The position numbers were made by a program, and so were the translations under genes. The notes below the pieces were generated by a model, which made no database searches, was not told where the DNA came from, and was given only the letters and a program-made list of their open reading frames with translations. Below, piece by piece: positions 47,642 to 61,127 of a DNA stretch of 64,000 nucleotides (positions within the stretch are counted from its first letter, which is position 1; every line of letters begins with the position of its first letter). Source of the stretch: Flaccisagitta enflata (taxonomy: Eukaryota; Chaetognatha; Sagittoidea; Aphragmophora); contig OZ231126.1 in the NCBI GenBank assembly GCA_965153355.1, forward strand, positions 48,298,001 to 48,362,000. Direction: 5' to 3'.

Positions 47642-47989
47642 GGGCGGCAGCCGATGTCCACACAGGGGTGAATTTCCGGATGTTCGGTCATCCTGCCATC
47701 CTTCAGTCCTGCTGTCAACCCCCCCCCTCGTTAGCTATCAAGGCTTAATATCAGCACTGAGTTTAGCTCTTCTGTCCAGGACTCAAATCTGGCACCCAGG
47801 CCTCAAGAGTGTCCACCCGACCTCAAATCTACGCTCTAAGTTCCTCTGGACATCTGAAATTTCACTCCTATGTTCTACAGAAGATCGGCACTTTAGGGCC
47901 GCTGCCCGGGTTTTCCTCCACTTTTTTTCTTGATCACTTCGAGCAGGGCATTAGGTACCACTGACCTTGTACGATTCCTGGATGACTTG
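47642..47989 (-). mobile_element. Foldback element (short copy), CTAGTCATCC family
   Basis: Minus orientation: a diverged ACAAGTCATCCAGGAATCG start at the right, GGCCGCTGCCC arms inside, and a GGGCGGCAGCC end on the left. Only four bases separate it from the preceding foldback element. Confidence 0.65.
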
Positions 47990-48282
47990 TTTCGTTTAGT
48001 ATAATCTAGTATTCATAACATTTGGGGTAATTCTTTTCCCTTTATTTTTTCCCTTTATTCGTAACATTTTCGTTCCAATTACAGTCTTTGCTTTTATTTG
48101 GTCCGTCATTACAAAGTAAGTCCGGCACATCTCACTGTATCCGTGTGTGCTTGTGTACATGTATGTATTTCTACTTGTCACACTGCCTGTCGGTCTGATC
48201 TCTATGTCTGACACATTCTCTCTCAGTCAGTGTGTTTGAATCTGTATCTATCTGCTTGTCTGTCTGTCTATCTGTCTGACCG

Positions 48283-48927
<645 letters not shown>

Positions 48928-49495
48928 TCAGTAAAAAGTCACATAACAGTAGGCTTTTCCGCAGTTTTGTGTAGTAGTGGAGTGCAGTGATATGTGACTA
49001 ACAAAAATAAAATCATTCCCCATTTTGAGTAATCTTCAAAACAGGAAAAAATTAAATCCATTTTCAATGCAGATTCTACTGAGGTGTGTTGATTCATCTT
49101 TCGATGTCATATTTTTAATCTATGCAAAATTTTCTTTCACTTAATGGGTCGCACTCCATACATTTGCAAAGAATTCAAATTTTCATTTTTTGAGTCACCG
49201 TTACAAAAAAGTAACGGTGGCTCAAAAAATGAAAACTTTATTTTCAAATTGAACCATATAGTGTGACCTATCAAATGAAAGGGATTTTGCATAGAATAAC
49301 AATAAAGTGTAAAAAAATCAGTCAATACAACTCAGTAGAATCTTCAGTGAAAATGGGTCTAATTCTTTTCCATTTTGAAGATTACTCAAAGAGCGCTCGA
49401 TGAATGATTTTATTTTGGCTAGTTACATGTTATCACACCCCAACACTAAACAGAAATGCAAAGAAACCCACTTTTATATGATTTTTCACTCAGGT
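48928..49495. mobile_element. Palindromic foldback element, second copy of the 8172 family
   Basis: Centred on GTCACCGTTAC...GTAACGGTGGC near 49194-49222. Arms share 'gacctatcaaatgaaaggga' and the 'tttgcatttctgttta' type ends with 8172-8803. It abuts the hairpin-ended element at 49500. Confidence 0.7.
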
Positions 49496-49499
49496 TTTT

Positions 49500-49656
49500 A
49501 GTCGCGGACACGCGACTCTACACCTTGCCGTGTCGGTCGGACCGTCCGTCAGTCGGTCCGTCGGTCCGTCGGTCACATTTCTGAATTCCGAGCGGTTTTT
49601 GCGGTACTGCTCCTGCCCAACCTTCCGCGACTGGGTTGCCGTGTATCCGGCCTTGT
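49500..49656 (+). mobile_element. Hairpin-ended element, GTCGCG subfamily
   Basis: AGTCGCGGACACGCGACT start, subterminal TCCGCGACT, GCCGTGTATCCGGC stem-loop, TTGTTTTT. Confidence 0.85.
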
Positions 49657-49943
49657 TTTTGGAAGCATTCCATGCCCGTCAGTAACTCTTTACTCGATAT
49701 CGGATTTCTCGGCTTTTCCAAGGCTGCAGTTCCGTTGCCTAATAGCACCTGACGTGTCAAATAATAGAAAATTAGCCGGAAGAACTCTCAGACCCACGAA
49801 TCGATCTTTATTTGCGACGGAAGTCATGGTCCAGGTGCGCGCTTGCAATTAACCGAATCTTGCGCTTGGGAAAAAACAAATGATTGCCCAACCCTTGAGA
49901 CTTAACTTTGTCACATGATATTTTACTTTCCTAAAATAAACAT

Positions 49944-50540
49944 TCTCGAAAGATACTTTGACCACGAATATGTCTAAAACGTCATAGAATCGAAACCCAA
50001 ACAAAAATTTGGCTAAATAAGCGTCTTGAAAATTGCGTAAGTCTGACGCTCGGGTCTTTTTAGACAAGCGTTTTGATATTGTAACATTTTGTAAAGACTT
50101 TTATCTTGACGGTTTTATTAGTAAGTTTTTTTAAAGCTGATAAGTTTTGAGGGGAGGCTCTTCAAAAATGTAATGAGTAATAATCGATTTATTCACATTT
50201 GAAAATGTAGCAAGACGAGAAAGAGCAAAAATATTGCAAGACAAACATAAAATAAGCGAAAAAACAAACAAGACCAACAAGAATCAAATCAACAAAGTGA
50301 TGACATTGGTCAATTCATAAATATGGCGCTGAGTTGAGCATTGTCGCGAATTCTTCGAGTGAATTTTTGAGTTTTTGACTCGAGCAATTCTTCCCAGTTG
50401 GGACGGGAGAGAAACGATTGTAATTCTCTCACTGATTGCCATGGGCGATAAGAGAAAATCCGACGAAAAACAGAGTTATAGGCCACTCTGAGCTGCCGGC
50501 GCGTGTCTTGGTCGGCAACGTAGATCACTTCGATTCCATA
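49944..50540 (-). mobile_element. 5'-truncated copy of the two-ORF retrotransposon
   Basis: Matches 16442-17040 on the opposite strand at about 97% by eye. The last 72 codons of ORF2 are intact and identical in protein sequence. The 3' end coincides with the full copy. The 5' truncation point falls exactly at the missing start hairpin of the adjacent hairpin-ended element (50541). Confidence 0.9.
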
Positions 50541-50679
50541 ACTCTATAAGAGGCTTTGTCCGTCCGTCCGTTGGTCGGTCCGTCGGTCCGTCACGCTAGA
50601 GTCGTAAAGTGGGAAAACATGCATTTCCGCCCCTGCCCACCCGTCCGCGACTGGTATTGGCCGTGTATCCGGCCTTGTT
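50541..50679 (+). mobile_element. Hairpin-ended element lacking its start, abutting a retrotransposon copy
   Basis: Begins directly at ACTCTATAAGAGGC; the usual AGTTGCGGACACGCA is missing and replaced by the retroelement. The 3' half (GTCCGCGACT, GGCC...GGCC, TTGTTTTT) is normal. Confidence 0.75.
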
Positions 50680-50863
50680 TTTCAGCATCAACGTCCACAG
50701 AAACTCCCAACAAAAATGACCAACAGGCTAATGAGGCATGAGTTGGAAATCGGGTAGCACTTACAGAATCCAACCAGTCCTAACCGGATTAATAGAAAAA
50801 GTTGAGAATCAAATTTTGTCCCTTATCTTTGAATGTTTTTGCAAATTAAAAATAGAAAAAAAA

Positions 50864-50989
50864 AACAAGGCCGGATACACGGCCACCAGTTGCGGACGGG
50901 TGGGCAGGGGCGGAAATTTTCACACTTTCCAACTCGATCATTACGGACGGACCGACGGACCGACGGACCAACGGACGGACAAAGCCTCT

Positions 50990-50991
<2 letters not shown>
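50864..50991 (-). mobile_element. Hairpin-ended element truncated by a GA microsatellite
   Basis: Has the GGCCGGATACACGGCC end, subterminal GTTGCGGAC and the core, and stops at AAAGCCTCTTA where GA units begin. Confidence 0.75.
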
Positions 50992-51024
<33 letters not shown>

Positions 51025-51035
51025 AATGAGAAAAA

Positions 51036-51099
<64 letters not shown>

Positions 51100-51110
51100 C
51101 GGAAAAGAGT
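50990..51110. repeat. (GA)n then (GAAA)n microsatellite
   Basis: About 14 GA units and about 17 GAAA units. Confidence 0.95.
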
Positions 51111-51124
51111 GAAAGAATAAAAGA

Positions 51125-51235
51125 AACAAGTGACGCGGGGTCGCAATTTCGTTGCGGTTGGGTGGGCACCTTCCGACTCATGCTAATGGACCAACAGATC
51201 GATGGATGGACCGACGGACAAAGCCCCTTATAGAG
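51125..51235 (-). mobile_element. Hairpin-ended element, GTCAC 3'-hairpin subfamily, partial
   Basis: Minus strand ends GCGACCCCGCGTCAC then TTGTT; the start hairpin is missing after TATAAGGGGC. Confidence 0.6.
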
Positions 51236-51883
<648 letters not shown>

Positions 51884-52607
51884 AAGCGGTTAGGTAATTC
51901 TAAGGACGGTAAAAACTTATGCTCGGATTGACTGGAGTAAACGCGACGTGACGTACCGACGAAATGGTGAAACAATATCTCTTTAGTTACGGAAAGGCCG
52001 CAATGAGCGATCACCAATTACATAAGAATAAAGTTCGTATGTTTGTATGCTGCTAGAAACGCACGGGTATGGTTTCCAAGTAACGTTACCCTCGGGTGAT
52101 TTGCTTAATTTTGGTTACACAAGTACAAATAACTTGCCCATGACTACTCTTGATAAGTAGTTTTGTTTTGAGTTCACAAGACCCTCTCTTTTTTCAGTTT
52201 GGGTATGGACCTTTATCGATTTTCATTTGTAGCCTTAAAAAATCCAGATACATTGAATGGAGTCTGAAGAGGTTGTATAATGTAAACAATAATAGAAGGT
52301 AGTGGGAGAAAACTGTACTCATTACATCGAACGTGTTCCAATTCGCTTTGCAAATTTGTTAGATAACTCGTCACTCGATCAATCCAAATCACGTTTTCTG
52401 AATCCGAAGACACGTGCCTCGAGATCGAGTTGAACCGCCGGCAAAAGAGAATGTGAAAATGACCAGGACAAATTATTACTAGCTCACTAGTTGGTTTGCT
52501 TGTGACATGTATGTGAAATTGCTATCATCAATTATTGGTTTGGTGTATTAGGAGGCTGCATTAATCATCCGGGCTCTCCCTGCTTTAGCCCATTTGACCT
52601 CTGTTAA
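51884..52607. other. Unannotated DNA
   Basis: No gene or element recognised; a 66-codon minus-strand frame has no motif. Confidence 0.45.
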
Positions 52608-52617
52608 GCGTTAGGGG

Positions 52618-53132
52618 TTGCGTGCTTCGCATAGCAAAAAATTTGATTTTCTTCTCGTCCCGCCAACCCAATATGGAGTGAAAAAAATCATGAAGATGAC
52701 CATTTTCCTTTTCTCAAAATTCCTTCATCTTCCGTTTTTGTTTTGGCCTTAAAGTTTACTCAGATTTTCCAGAATTCAGCAAAATCCTGTGTAGTCTTGT
52801 TACAAAAGAAACAATTTTTTGTTTTAGAAAATCATGATGTTTGTAAAAATGAATTAAAATATCAGAGTATAAGTTACGTAAAAGCTTGTGAAAAAGCAGA
52901 TTAACAATTTTCGAAAGAGCAGAATTTTATAAAAGCTAATTCAAATAAGATCAGCATACTTTTTTATCCCATTGCAATATACAAATTAGGCTCGCAAAAA
53001 AATTTTTCTAAAAAACAGAAGATGAACGATTTTTGATAAAAGAAAAATGGTAAGGGCCTTAAAATTGGCCACTCCACATAAGGTAAGGAGGATGAAAAGA
53101 AATAAGCAACTTTTGCTATGTGAAGCACCCAA
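52618..53132. mobile_element. Inverted-terminal element with 10-bp target duplication
   Basis: Flanked by GCGTTAGGGG at 52608-52617 and 53133-53142. Ends TTGCGTGCTTCGCATAGC and, inverted, TTGGGTGCTTCACATAGC; inner arms are also inverted ('cttcatcttccgtttttg' versus 'gaagatgaacg'). A 9-11 bp duplication is typical of Mutator-like elements, but no transposase is present. Confidence 0.78.
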
Positions 53133-53294
53133 GCGTTAGGGGTAATTGATTTTTTTCCTGCTTTGAAGTCATTAAGAGGTCAATGTGAATATGGTCTCAA
53201 AAATGACTATCTTATGGACAAGTGTACAGAGGTTTTAATCTCAAGAAATGATGATCAAAAAAAAAAAAAAAAAAAACAATCGACAAGCAATATA

Positions 53295-54308
53295 ACACCC
53301 CTTCCATAATTAGGCGAACTGGGATGAAAACAAACTGTTTAAGGGTTGATGATTTCAAGTATGATTAATTTAAACGATGTAAAACATCAACATTGGTAAA
53401 ATTTATTAACATAATGCAAAAAAAAATACTCAAAAATGTAAATGGCTATCCCCTTATGAGCTCATTTATGCAATGAAGAGAAAAGTCGCAAAAGGGCCCT
53501 CTCTCACCGTGATCTCAATATGTCACCTTTTCCTGGGGTTATGTCAGTTTACGTGGCCTTCCCCGCCCCTCCTTCTGCGCCACTGACTCTACTGCATCGA
53601 TTAACCCCATTACGCAATATACTACATGAATTAAAAAAAAAAGACGCACCTTTTCATTTGCTGATAAAACTGACTCAAAAAGTGTTAAAAATTTTTTTAG
53701 AGGAAGTGATTTTGAATATTTTCAAATTATCTTTCATTATAGACCAATCCCAGATCTGTATCTTTGACGGTTTAAGAGCTAGAGCTCTCTAAAGTGAAAC
53801 ACCATTTTACTGAATTGCATCTTTTTCAAAGGAACTGCAAAAACAAATTTGGCAACATTTTTACTCAAACTAATGCCATTTCTTAACGAAAAAAGATAGA
53901 GATACCAGATTGGCGCCAAATGAAAGAGTTTTTCAAGAGCTTCAAAATGGTCTAAGATTTTAATTAGTTTTTTTGATTTTCAATGGCGTAATTAGCCATT
54001 AAAAAGTGCGTCTTTTTTTTAATTCATGTAGTATGGCATGTTTTTTTTTGGCAACCCATCTTCTTAAAATGCTGGAAGGTATACATTTCCCCTTTGAAAC
54101 ATTTTTCCCGTAGAAATTAGCAATAATTTGACACTGTACTTTGGGTAAAAGACCCTTCATCACCCGCTACATGCAGGGAAGTCCCCTACATCGCTTTTCT
54201 ACGTCAAAGTACTACGTCTTAGCTACCTCTGTGTCAAATTTCATCACTTGCATTTTTGATATCTGTTTGGATCATTTTTTCCAGTTCGCTTAATTATCGA
54301 AGGGGTGT
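53295..54308. mobile_element. MITE with TA target duplication, 1.0 kb
   Basis: Ends ACACCCCTTCCATAATTA and, inverted, ACACCCCTTCGATAATTA, both followed by GCGAACTGG-like sequence; TA on both sides. A second inverted pair inside ('actacatgaatt' with 'aagacgcac') shows palindromic structure. No transposase. Confidence 0.75.
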
Positions 54309-54310
54309 TA

Positions 54311-54831
54311 TGAAGGCAACTCATGAACGAACTTACATGATGCAAACCTTATCAAATGATTCCAGTGGTCCAACTGGACGGTCGTTATTACAGATTATCA
54401 CCTACCAATACTTCATTCCTTGAGATAGAAGAGTGAGAGGGGAGGGGGTTAATAAGTTCACCGAATCACTGAACGTGACTTAACCAAGTTATTGAAATAA
54501 AGAAAAATTGGTTTAAAAAAGAGACATACGCCGAGAGCGAAAACTCATCGAAAGAAATTCGAGTGAATGTGGTGTGATTTGGGGAGGAAATTTCTCTAGA
54601 AAACCGCGCGATTTCTTCTGATTTGTTACTTTCGATCTCGTTCATTCTTTCCCACTTATCGCAAAGAATTCACGCACGCGAATGCGGATCTGAGCTGATC
54701 TGTGTCGCGTGATGTTCTTTTTTTTCATCATGTCTTTTTTGGTGCTTACACATTGATTGACCAGATCTGATCTAAATTAATCAAATTTAAGACAACAAGA
54801 GGGATGAGCCAGTTTCCCATATACTCTTTTT
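54311..54831. other. Unannotated DNA before the second duplicate copy
   Basis: No gene or element recognised. Confidence 0.5.
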
Positions 54832-55169
54832 TAACTTTTATGTACGAAACTGTTTAGAGAAGTAAAGTGACTAAAGTTCACAATAGTATATCTTTGTCAA
54901 CATTGTCAATAGACATTCCGTAATGACGATGGAGCAAATGAGTAGCTGTAGAAAATAAATTGAGGAGGCGGTATTAATTATTAATCCGGTTTCTTAGGAT
55001 CGCAAATTACGCAAAAAAGCAGTTATTCAGTTGAGCCTAAACATGGCTTGTGTTCTTAATTTGTTGCTTTTTTATTCATTACTCCGTTTTTTGTAACAAC
55101 CTTTCTTTCTTTGTTTAGCATCAGAATTTCACCCCTAGATTTCTTTGTTACTGCGTGTCTTTCCTTTTA

Positions 55170-55411
55170 GTTGCGGACACGCAACTCTATAAGAGGTTTT
55201 GTCCGTCCGTTGGCCCGTCCGTCGGTCCTTCGATTGGTCCGTCCGTAAGAACAAGTCAAAAGTTGGAAAACGAGCATTTTAGAAGCTTTTTATGTATGCG
55301 TTTGTGTCGGAAAGGGGGTTGGGTGGAGGCGTGGGTCGTTGGGTGTGGATGGGGGTTAGCTGCCCCTGCCCACCCGTCCACAACGATATTGTGACCATGC
55401 GTCACTTGTTT
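55170..55411 (+). mobile_element. Hairpin-ended element, GTGAC/GTCAC subfamily (duplicate of 30680)
   Basis: Same ends as 30680-30904, with extra GGTCCG units in the core. Confidence 0.8.
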
Positions 55412-55494
55412 TTGATTCATTTCTCGGTTTCATACTGACTTGTGTCATGCTTTCACTCCTTCAGTCTTTTTTTTTTTCTCTCTTTTTTTTCTTA

Positions 55495-55502
55495 CTCTCT
55501 TT

Positions 55503-55545
<43 letters not shown>

Positions 55546-55599
55546 GTCTGTTTCTGTCTGTCTGTCATGTGTGTCTTTGAGTCTCTCTGTCTCTGTCTC

Positions 55600-55646
<47 letters not shown>

Positions 55647-55652
55647 TTTATT
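55495..55652. repeat. (TTTC)n, (TCTG)n, (TC)n microsatellite
   Basis: Orthologous to 30986-31312 but with far fewer TC units. Confidence 0.93.
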
Positions 55653-56222
55653 CCTTCTTTCGAAAAAAAAATTTGACCTTCAGATAGAATTTCCCTCTAC
55701 TCAGCATGTCATGAAAAAGTTTTAGACAGAGCTCAGACATGAAGAGTTAATGATCTAACGACGATTATGTACTCTTTTGATGGCATTGCAATGAGAAGAA
55801 AGGCAATGGTACATAAGTTATGTACCATTGCCTTTCTTCTCATTGCTCATTATGTACTCCATCCTTGAACTGAAACATTCAATTTCAAGGACAACGTTAA
55901 ACCACAACTACCGAGAAAAGGAAACACGCGAGGTCGGGTGCGGGTCATCTCAATCCACATGCCAAAAAAGTAATCTGCCCTTTTTTCCGAGTATCGAAAA
56001 AAACCTTTTCTTTATAGAGGGCATTTTATAATTCTAATTTCAATTCATCTGAAATTGCCGTGTATGGAATTTGTCGCGGACACGCGATTCTGCACTACGC
56101 AAGTAGTTAGTCGGTCCGTAAGTCCGCACGTAACATTGTTGAATTACCGTTGTTTTTGTCCTTGTTTAGGGGATTTTGAGTCAGTTTGAATTGTTTGAGT
56201 GTCTCTTTTTTTTCTCATTTTT

Positions 56223-56392
56223 AGTCGCGTGCACGCGACTCTACACCTTGCTCTGTCGGTCGGTCCGTCCGTCGGTAACATTTTTAAATTTTGAACGTTT
56301 TTAACATTTATTAAATATTTTTTAACACTTTGACATGTTTTTGCTCTTTTATCATTTCCAGACGCACGCGACTGTTGCCCTCTTGGGCTTGT
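56223..56392 (+). mobile_element. Hairpin-ended element, GGGCTTGTT subfamily, uninterrupted
   Basis: AGTCGCGTGCACGCGACT start, subterminal GCACGCGACT, terminal GCCCTCTTGGGC then TTGTT. It is the empty-site partner of 31894-32659. Confidence 0.85.
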
Positions 56393-56510
56393 TACGTAGT
56401 ACTGCCCCTGCCCAACTGTCCTCAACTTTTGCTCACAAAAGCGCTTGCTCCTGTAAAACCCTTTCTCTGTCTTTCTGCCTGTCTGTCTGTCTGTCTGTCT
56501 GTGTGTGTGT

Positions 56511-56564
<54 letters not shown>

Positions 56565-56884
56565 TTTCAAATTTTTTCAATCGACCACATCTATCAAGCG
56601 AAATTAGCAAAGTCGTAAGATTTTCCAGAAAGCTGGTCAACACCAGGATATATGTCTTAGTAAGACAGATATTTCGATTAAAAGTTGTTATGAATGGTCA
56701 TACTTCAAGGTCGTCCTCTGATTGGACCCCTGGGATCGTCATATTTCCTAGTCAGTTTATCATTGGCTGAGATTCTCGGACGATATCTCTCGGAAGATAA
56801 GTTCGCGGTAAAACCGAAAGAAAGGAAAGGAAGGTAAACAAGGTACAATACTAAAACAGCAAAACCGACTTCTATTGCTGATAG

Positions 56885-56886
56885 GA

Positions 56887-56931
<45 letters not shown>

Positions 56932-56932
56932 T

Positions 56933-57022
<90 letters not shown>

Positions 57023-57046
57023 GCTGTTGTTGTTATTGGTATTGTT

Positions 57047-57126
<80 letters not shown>

Positions 57127-57172
57127 GGTTGTAATTGTTGTTGTTGTTGTTGTTGTTGCTATTGTTGATATA
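56885..57172. repeat. Trinucleotide array (GTC)n/(GTT)n
   Basis: One GTC block followed by long GTT blocks; simpler order than 33535-34006. Confidence 0.95.
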
Positions 57173-57376
57173 GTTTTTGTTGTCATAGTCGTCATCATAG
57201 TCCGATAAGTCCGATAGGGTGAGCTTGAGTTAAAGGAACGCAAGGATTAAGGATACTTTCGTGCAAAGGATACCGTCGTGCAGGTGTAGCTTCCTAAATA
57301 GTACGAACAGTAAATAAGTTTAAAAAAGGATAAAAGATTAAATTAAGAAGGATGCAAAAGCGGTACACAACTCGCA

Positions 57377-57382
57377 AACGCG

Positions 57383-57471
<89 letters not shown>

Positions 57472-57472
57472 T
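57377..57472. repeat. (CG)n(CA)n microsatellite
   Basis: A short CGCGCG lead and about 40 CA units. Confidence 0.95.
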
Positions 57473-57534
57473 TTCTCATTTATAACACGGTTCACAGTTA
57501 ATCTTGGTGCAGAAGCGTTTGAAGATGACGATAA

Positions 57535-58142
57535 GTCGAGGTGCAAACGAAGACCAAATTTCAAGAGTCAAACCAATTTTTTCAATATTTTAGATTTTAC
57601 TGATTTAGATTTTTTTTATAAAAAAATATAATTATCAAGTTGTATTTATTTTAGCTTTGCATGGAAAAGCATTGGTAGAAAGAAAAAGAGCGCTGAGAAA
57701 GTAAAAAGAGGAGAAAAAATGAAGAAATTCTAAGAAAAATTTGATTTTGCAACTTGGCTTGTCTTAGGGAAAATTCTAAGACTCTCTCTAAATGTAAAAT
57801 TTTGCATTTCCAAAAACATGGCCTCATTTTAAGAACATATAAGATGAGGGCCATGTTCTTAGAAATGCAAAATTGTTCAATTTGTTCAAGTCTTAGAATT
57901 TTCCCTTCACAAAATTTGAATTTTTGCTCTATCATTTTTAAAGTATTTTTTACTCTGAGTGATCATTACCGGTCTTTATCTATGAAACAAAGCAATGCCT
58001 TCATGATACTAGGTTTTCTTATACTAATGATATAATTCGAAACTACAAAACTATAAACTTTATTCAAAAAATTATAATCTGGTCATGATATAGTTAAAGA
58101 AAGAGTCTGAAACCGAAACTTTGCCTTCGTTTGCACCCCGAC
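57535..58142. mobile_element. MITE with ATAA target duplication, unique to copy 2
   Basis: Ends GTCGAGGTGCAAACGAAG and, inverted, GTCGGGGTGCAAACGAAG; flanked by ATAA at 57531-57534 and 58143-58146. The corresponding site in copy 1 (near 41125) is uninterrupted. The centre is palindromic around 57830. 608 bp, non-coding. Confidence 0.82.
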
Positions 58143-58261
58143 ATAACGGCGATGATTGTTGATTGATTGTACGACTGCATTCAAAGCGGAGCAAAGTGAA
58201 ACTAGCGTTTGAACAAATCCATATCATATCGTGAGTCAGTGACAAACAAACAAACATTCAA

Positions 58262-58411
58262 AACAAAGCCGTATGCACGGCAATCCAGTCGCGGACGGTT
58301 GGGCAGGAGCAGTAGTGCGAAAACCACTCGTAATTCAAAAATGTGAGGGACGGACGGACCGACGGACGGACCGACCGACGGACCAAGGTGTAGAGTCGCG
58401 TGTCCGCGACT
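58262..58411 (-). mobile_element. Hairpin-ended element (duplicate of 41242)
   Basis: AGTCGCGGACACGCGACT start on the minus strand, with a longer TCCG core than its partner. Confidence 0.85.
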
Positions 58412-58767
58412 AAGAACAGACCAAAAAAATAAATCATCAAGCCAAAACTCAAAAGTGTTTGTGCACTTCAATAAAAAATTTTCCTTTTTCACATCCTCTT
58501 CCGATCTCTCCTCAGTCCTCTACATGAACAGAATAGTTAATGACAGTTTAATGCCGCGCAAAGAACAAAGAGCCATAGTGTACAGATATATATGAGACAA
58601 TTTTTTTTTCAACAGTAATAATTTTGGCGTACTTTTCCATTCGGCTTTTTGTGCCAATGCACGATGCTCCGAGATAAAAACAATTGAACTCGTAAGTATG
58701 ATCTCGAGCTAAAGGCTTATTCAACATTAAGTGAGCCTCATTTGAGGTGTCCAAAGATGCTTTTAAA

Positions 58768-58912
58768 CCAAGGCCGGATACACGGCAATCCAGTCTCGGA
58801 CGGTTGGGCAGGAGCAGTTATACGAAAACCGCTCGCAATTTTTAAATGTTTCAGACCGACCGACGGACCGACCAACCGACACGGCAAGGTGTAGAGGCGC
58901 GTGTCCGCGACT
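58768..58912 (-). mobile_element. Hairpin-ended element (complete partner of 41745)
   Basis: AGTCGCGGACACGCGCCT start, subterminal GTCCGAGACT, GCCGTGTATCCGGC end, then TTGG. Confidence 0.82.
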
Positions 58913-60528
58913 AAAAATCTTGTGCCTGAAGCCCCTAAACAAGTAAAGGTTCAGGGCTAGACTCAGATTGGTTCCATTCCAAGCTAGTCATTCGGTTGTC
59001 CGCCCGTCGGTACATAAGACTTTTTTTTGATGACGCGATATTGAGGGGAGTGGTTGGAGAAAAAAAAATTGAACGACGTAAACGGATGCAATCTTTGAAA
59101 ATACTGTCGATCCATCTGTTGGTCAATGGTCAGTCTGCATGGCTAGAACCAAAAAGTGTACAACCGCTGAATTCCGCCCCGGCACCCCTGCCCTGCTCCC
59201 TGTCCTTTACAAAATATTAGCTCATGGTACCTTATATTATAATATCATGGAACACAATTGAATGTGATTCTCATGCGTTTACTTCTTTCCATACTTATGA
59301 ACATTGTCAAAAACAAACGTAGACTTAGACTCGAAAATTTTCCTAGGTCAGTCAGTAGCTCAATCTTTTGCATGGACTTGCTCGATGCTCAGCGCTTTCA
59401 ATACTACAAGTATCAAATTTCAAGGTTCTGGCTCAAATACTTTAGAAGTTATGAGCATTTGTTTGAACCATATCAAGCTGAAAAAATTCCAGGAGAATCT
59501 TTTAACTTTCTTTGAAAATATGGCCGGCACTGAGTTTCAGTCTTCAGAGTCCAAGTTTTTTGAGAAAAAAAAGTGAGCTCACAGGATTTTGGATCTAGGT
59601 GAATCACACAATTTCTTATCAATTGCACCACACTTCTGAAAAATATTTTTCAAAAGAATATTTTGTGTTTTTTTTTGAGTCCCCGAGGCGCGACACAAAA
59701 ATTTTCAAAGTTTTTTGAAAAAAACTAAAAATACAAGATTTTGGATCAAGGCGAATCAAACACTTTTAAAAACCACTTTTAAAATCAAACACTTTTAAAA
59801 ACTATTTTTCAAAAAAATATTTTTCTAAATCCTTGATGCGCGACATAAAAATTTTCAAAGTTTTTTGAAAATAAGTGAAGATACAAGAATTCGGTTCTAG
59901 GCGAATCAAAAAATTTCCTTTCAATTGCACCCCACTTTAAAAAAAGATCCTCTCTAAGGGTTTTTTTGAGGGCCCTTAGGGGCCCCTAAGAAGTTAAAAG
60001 TGTTGATCAATGATATGAACAGAGTTATGTGCATAAGCCAAGCTATCTTTCAGGACCAAATTCAAGCTGATTAATTAGAGCTCAAGCTCATGCCGTTAGT
60101 CCCTCTGGACCGGCCGCATTTAAAAGAAAAATCAGAAAATTCACAAGGACTCAGATTCAGGATCTAAGGTCAATCTCTAACATACATCATCGAAATATTG
60201 ATCCCGCAGTGACAGTTAAGCTGGTTAACATGGTTTGAAATGAGATAACAAATCTGTGAAAAATCCCACTTGATGATAGGCTTTAGAGGTCTTAAAATGT
60301 CCATTGAGATATATTGAGAGTTTTAAAAGCAGTTACTGCCTGAAACCGATAAGTTTCATTGAAACGCCGTTAGAACATAACCATATTTTATTCATATAAC
60401 GATAAGACCAAGCAAGTGCCATGTAGTGTCAAAGTGCAATCTCTAAAAAAGAGTGCGGCTTTCGACACTTACAGCAGTGGATAAATTTTCCTTTCAATAT
60501 CTTAGCTCTTGCTTTAGATTGACAAATA
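58913..60528. other. Low-copy duplicated DNA, no gene recognised
   Basis: Aligns with 41850-43339. Differences include small indels that break short frames. Confidence 0.6.
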
Positions 60529-61127
60529 ACAGGGTGTGCAAAATTATCCGGACATGGCAGTTATTTTTCTTAAAAACCCTAAAGAAAAAATGATTTTTAA
60601 AAGCATGAGGAGTGGATGTTAAAAAATATCTTTTTTAGCATTCAAAACCGAAATTCACAAAGAATAAATAAGCCAGAAATAAAACTCTTTAGGTAAATTT
60701 GATTCAGACATAATGTTCACTTCTTAAAAAAGATTCATTAAAAAAACTGAAATTCAATTGTTAGTTTATCTTGCCCTTTAGGCAAAGTTTATTTGCTTGT
60801 TTGAGCTCCATTGATATTGATTTAACTTACCTCCCTCAGCACAGTGTGTATAAAGCTAAGAAAGTCACTATGGAGTAGTTACAAATATAAAAATTTATGA
60901 TTTTGTAACCTATTTTGCCTATAAAATAAAATCCTGTCAAAATCAAAATCTTTACTTCAAGTTATGAAACTCCCATAGTGACAAAAGATTTAGAAAATAC
61001 CTACAATCAAATCTAGCTTCTAGTATGACTAGCTGGGGTACTCTGGCTCAAATTTCATAATGCTGGGTCACTTCTAAGTATAGTTTTCTTTCTATGGAGC
61101 AAGTCTAGATAATTTTGCACACCCTGT
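60529..61127. mobile_element. Tc1/mariner-type MITE with TA duplication, unique to copy 2
   Basis: Ends ACAGGGTGTGCAAAATTATC and, inverted, ACAGGGTGTGCAAAATTATC; TA at 60527-60528 and 61128-61129. Copy 1 has the empty site GACAAATATACATT (43332-43345). 599 bp, no transposase frame. Confidence 0.92.
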
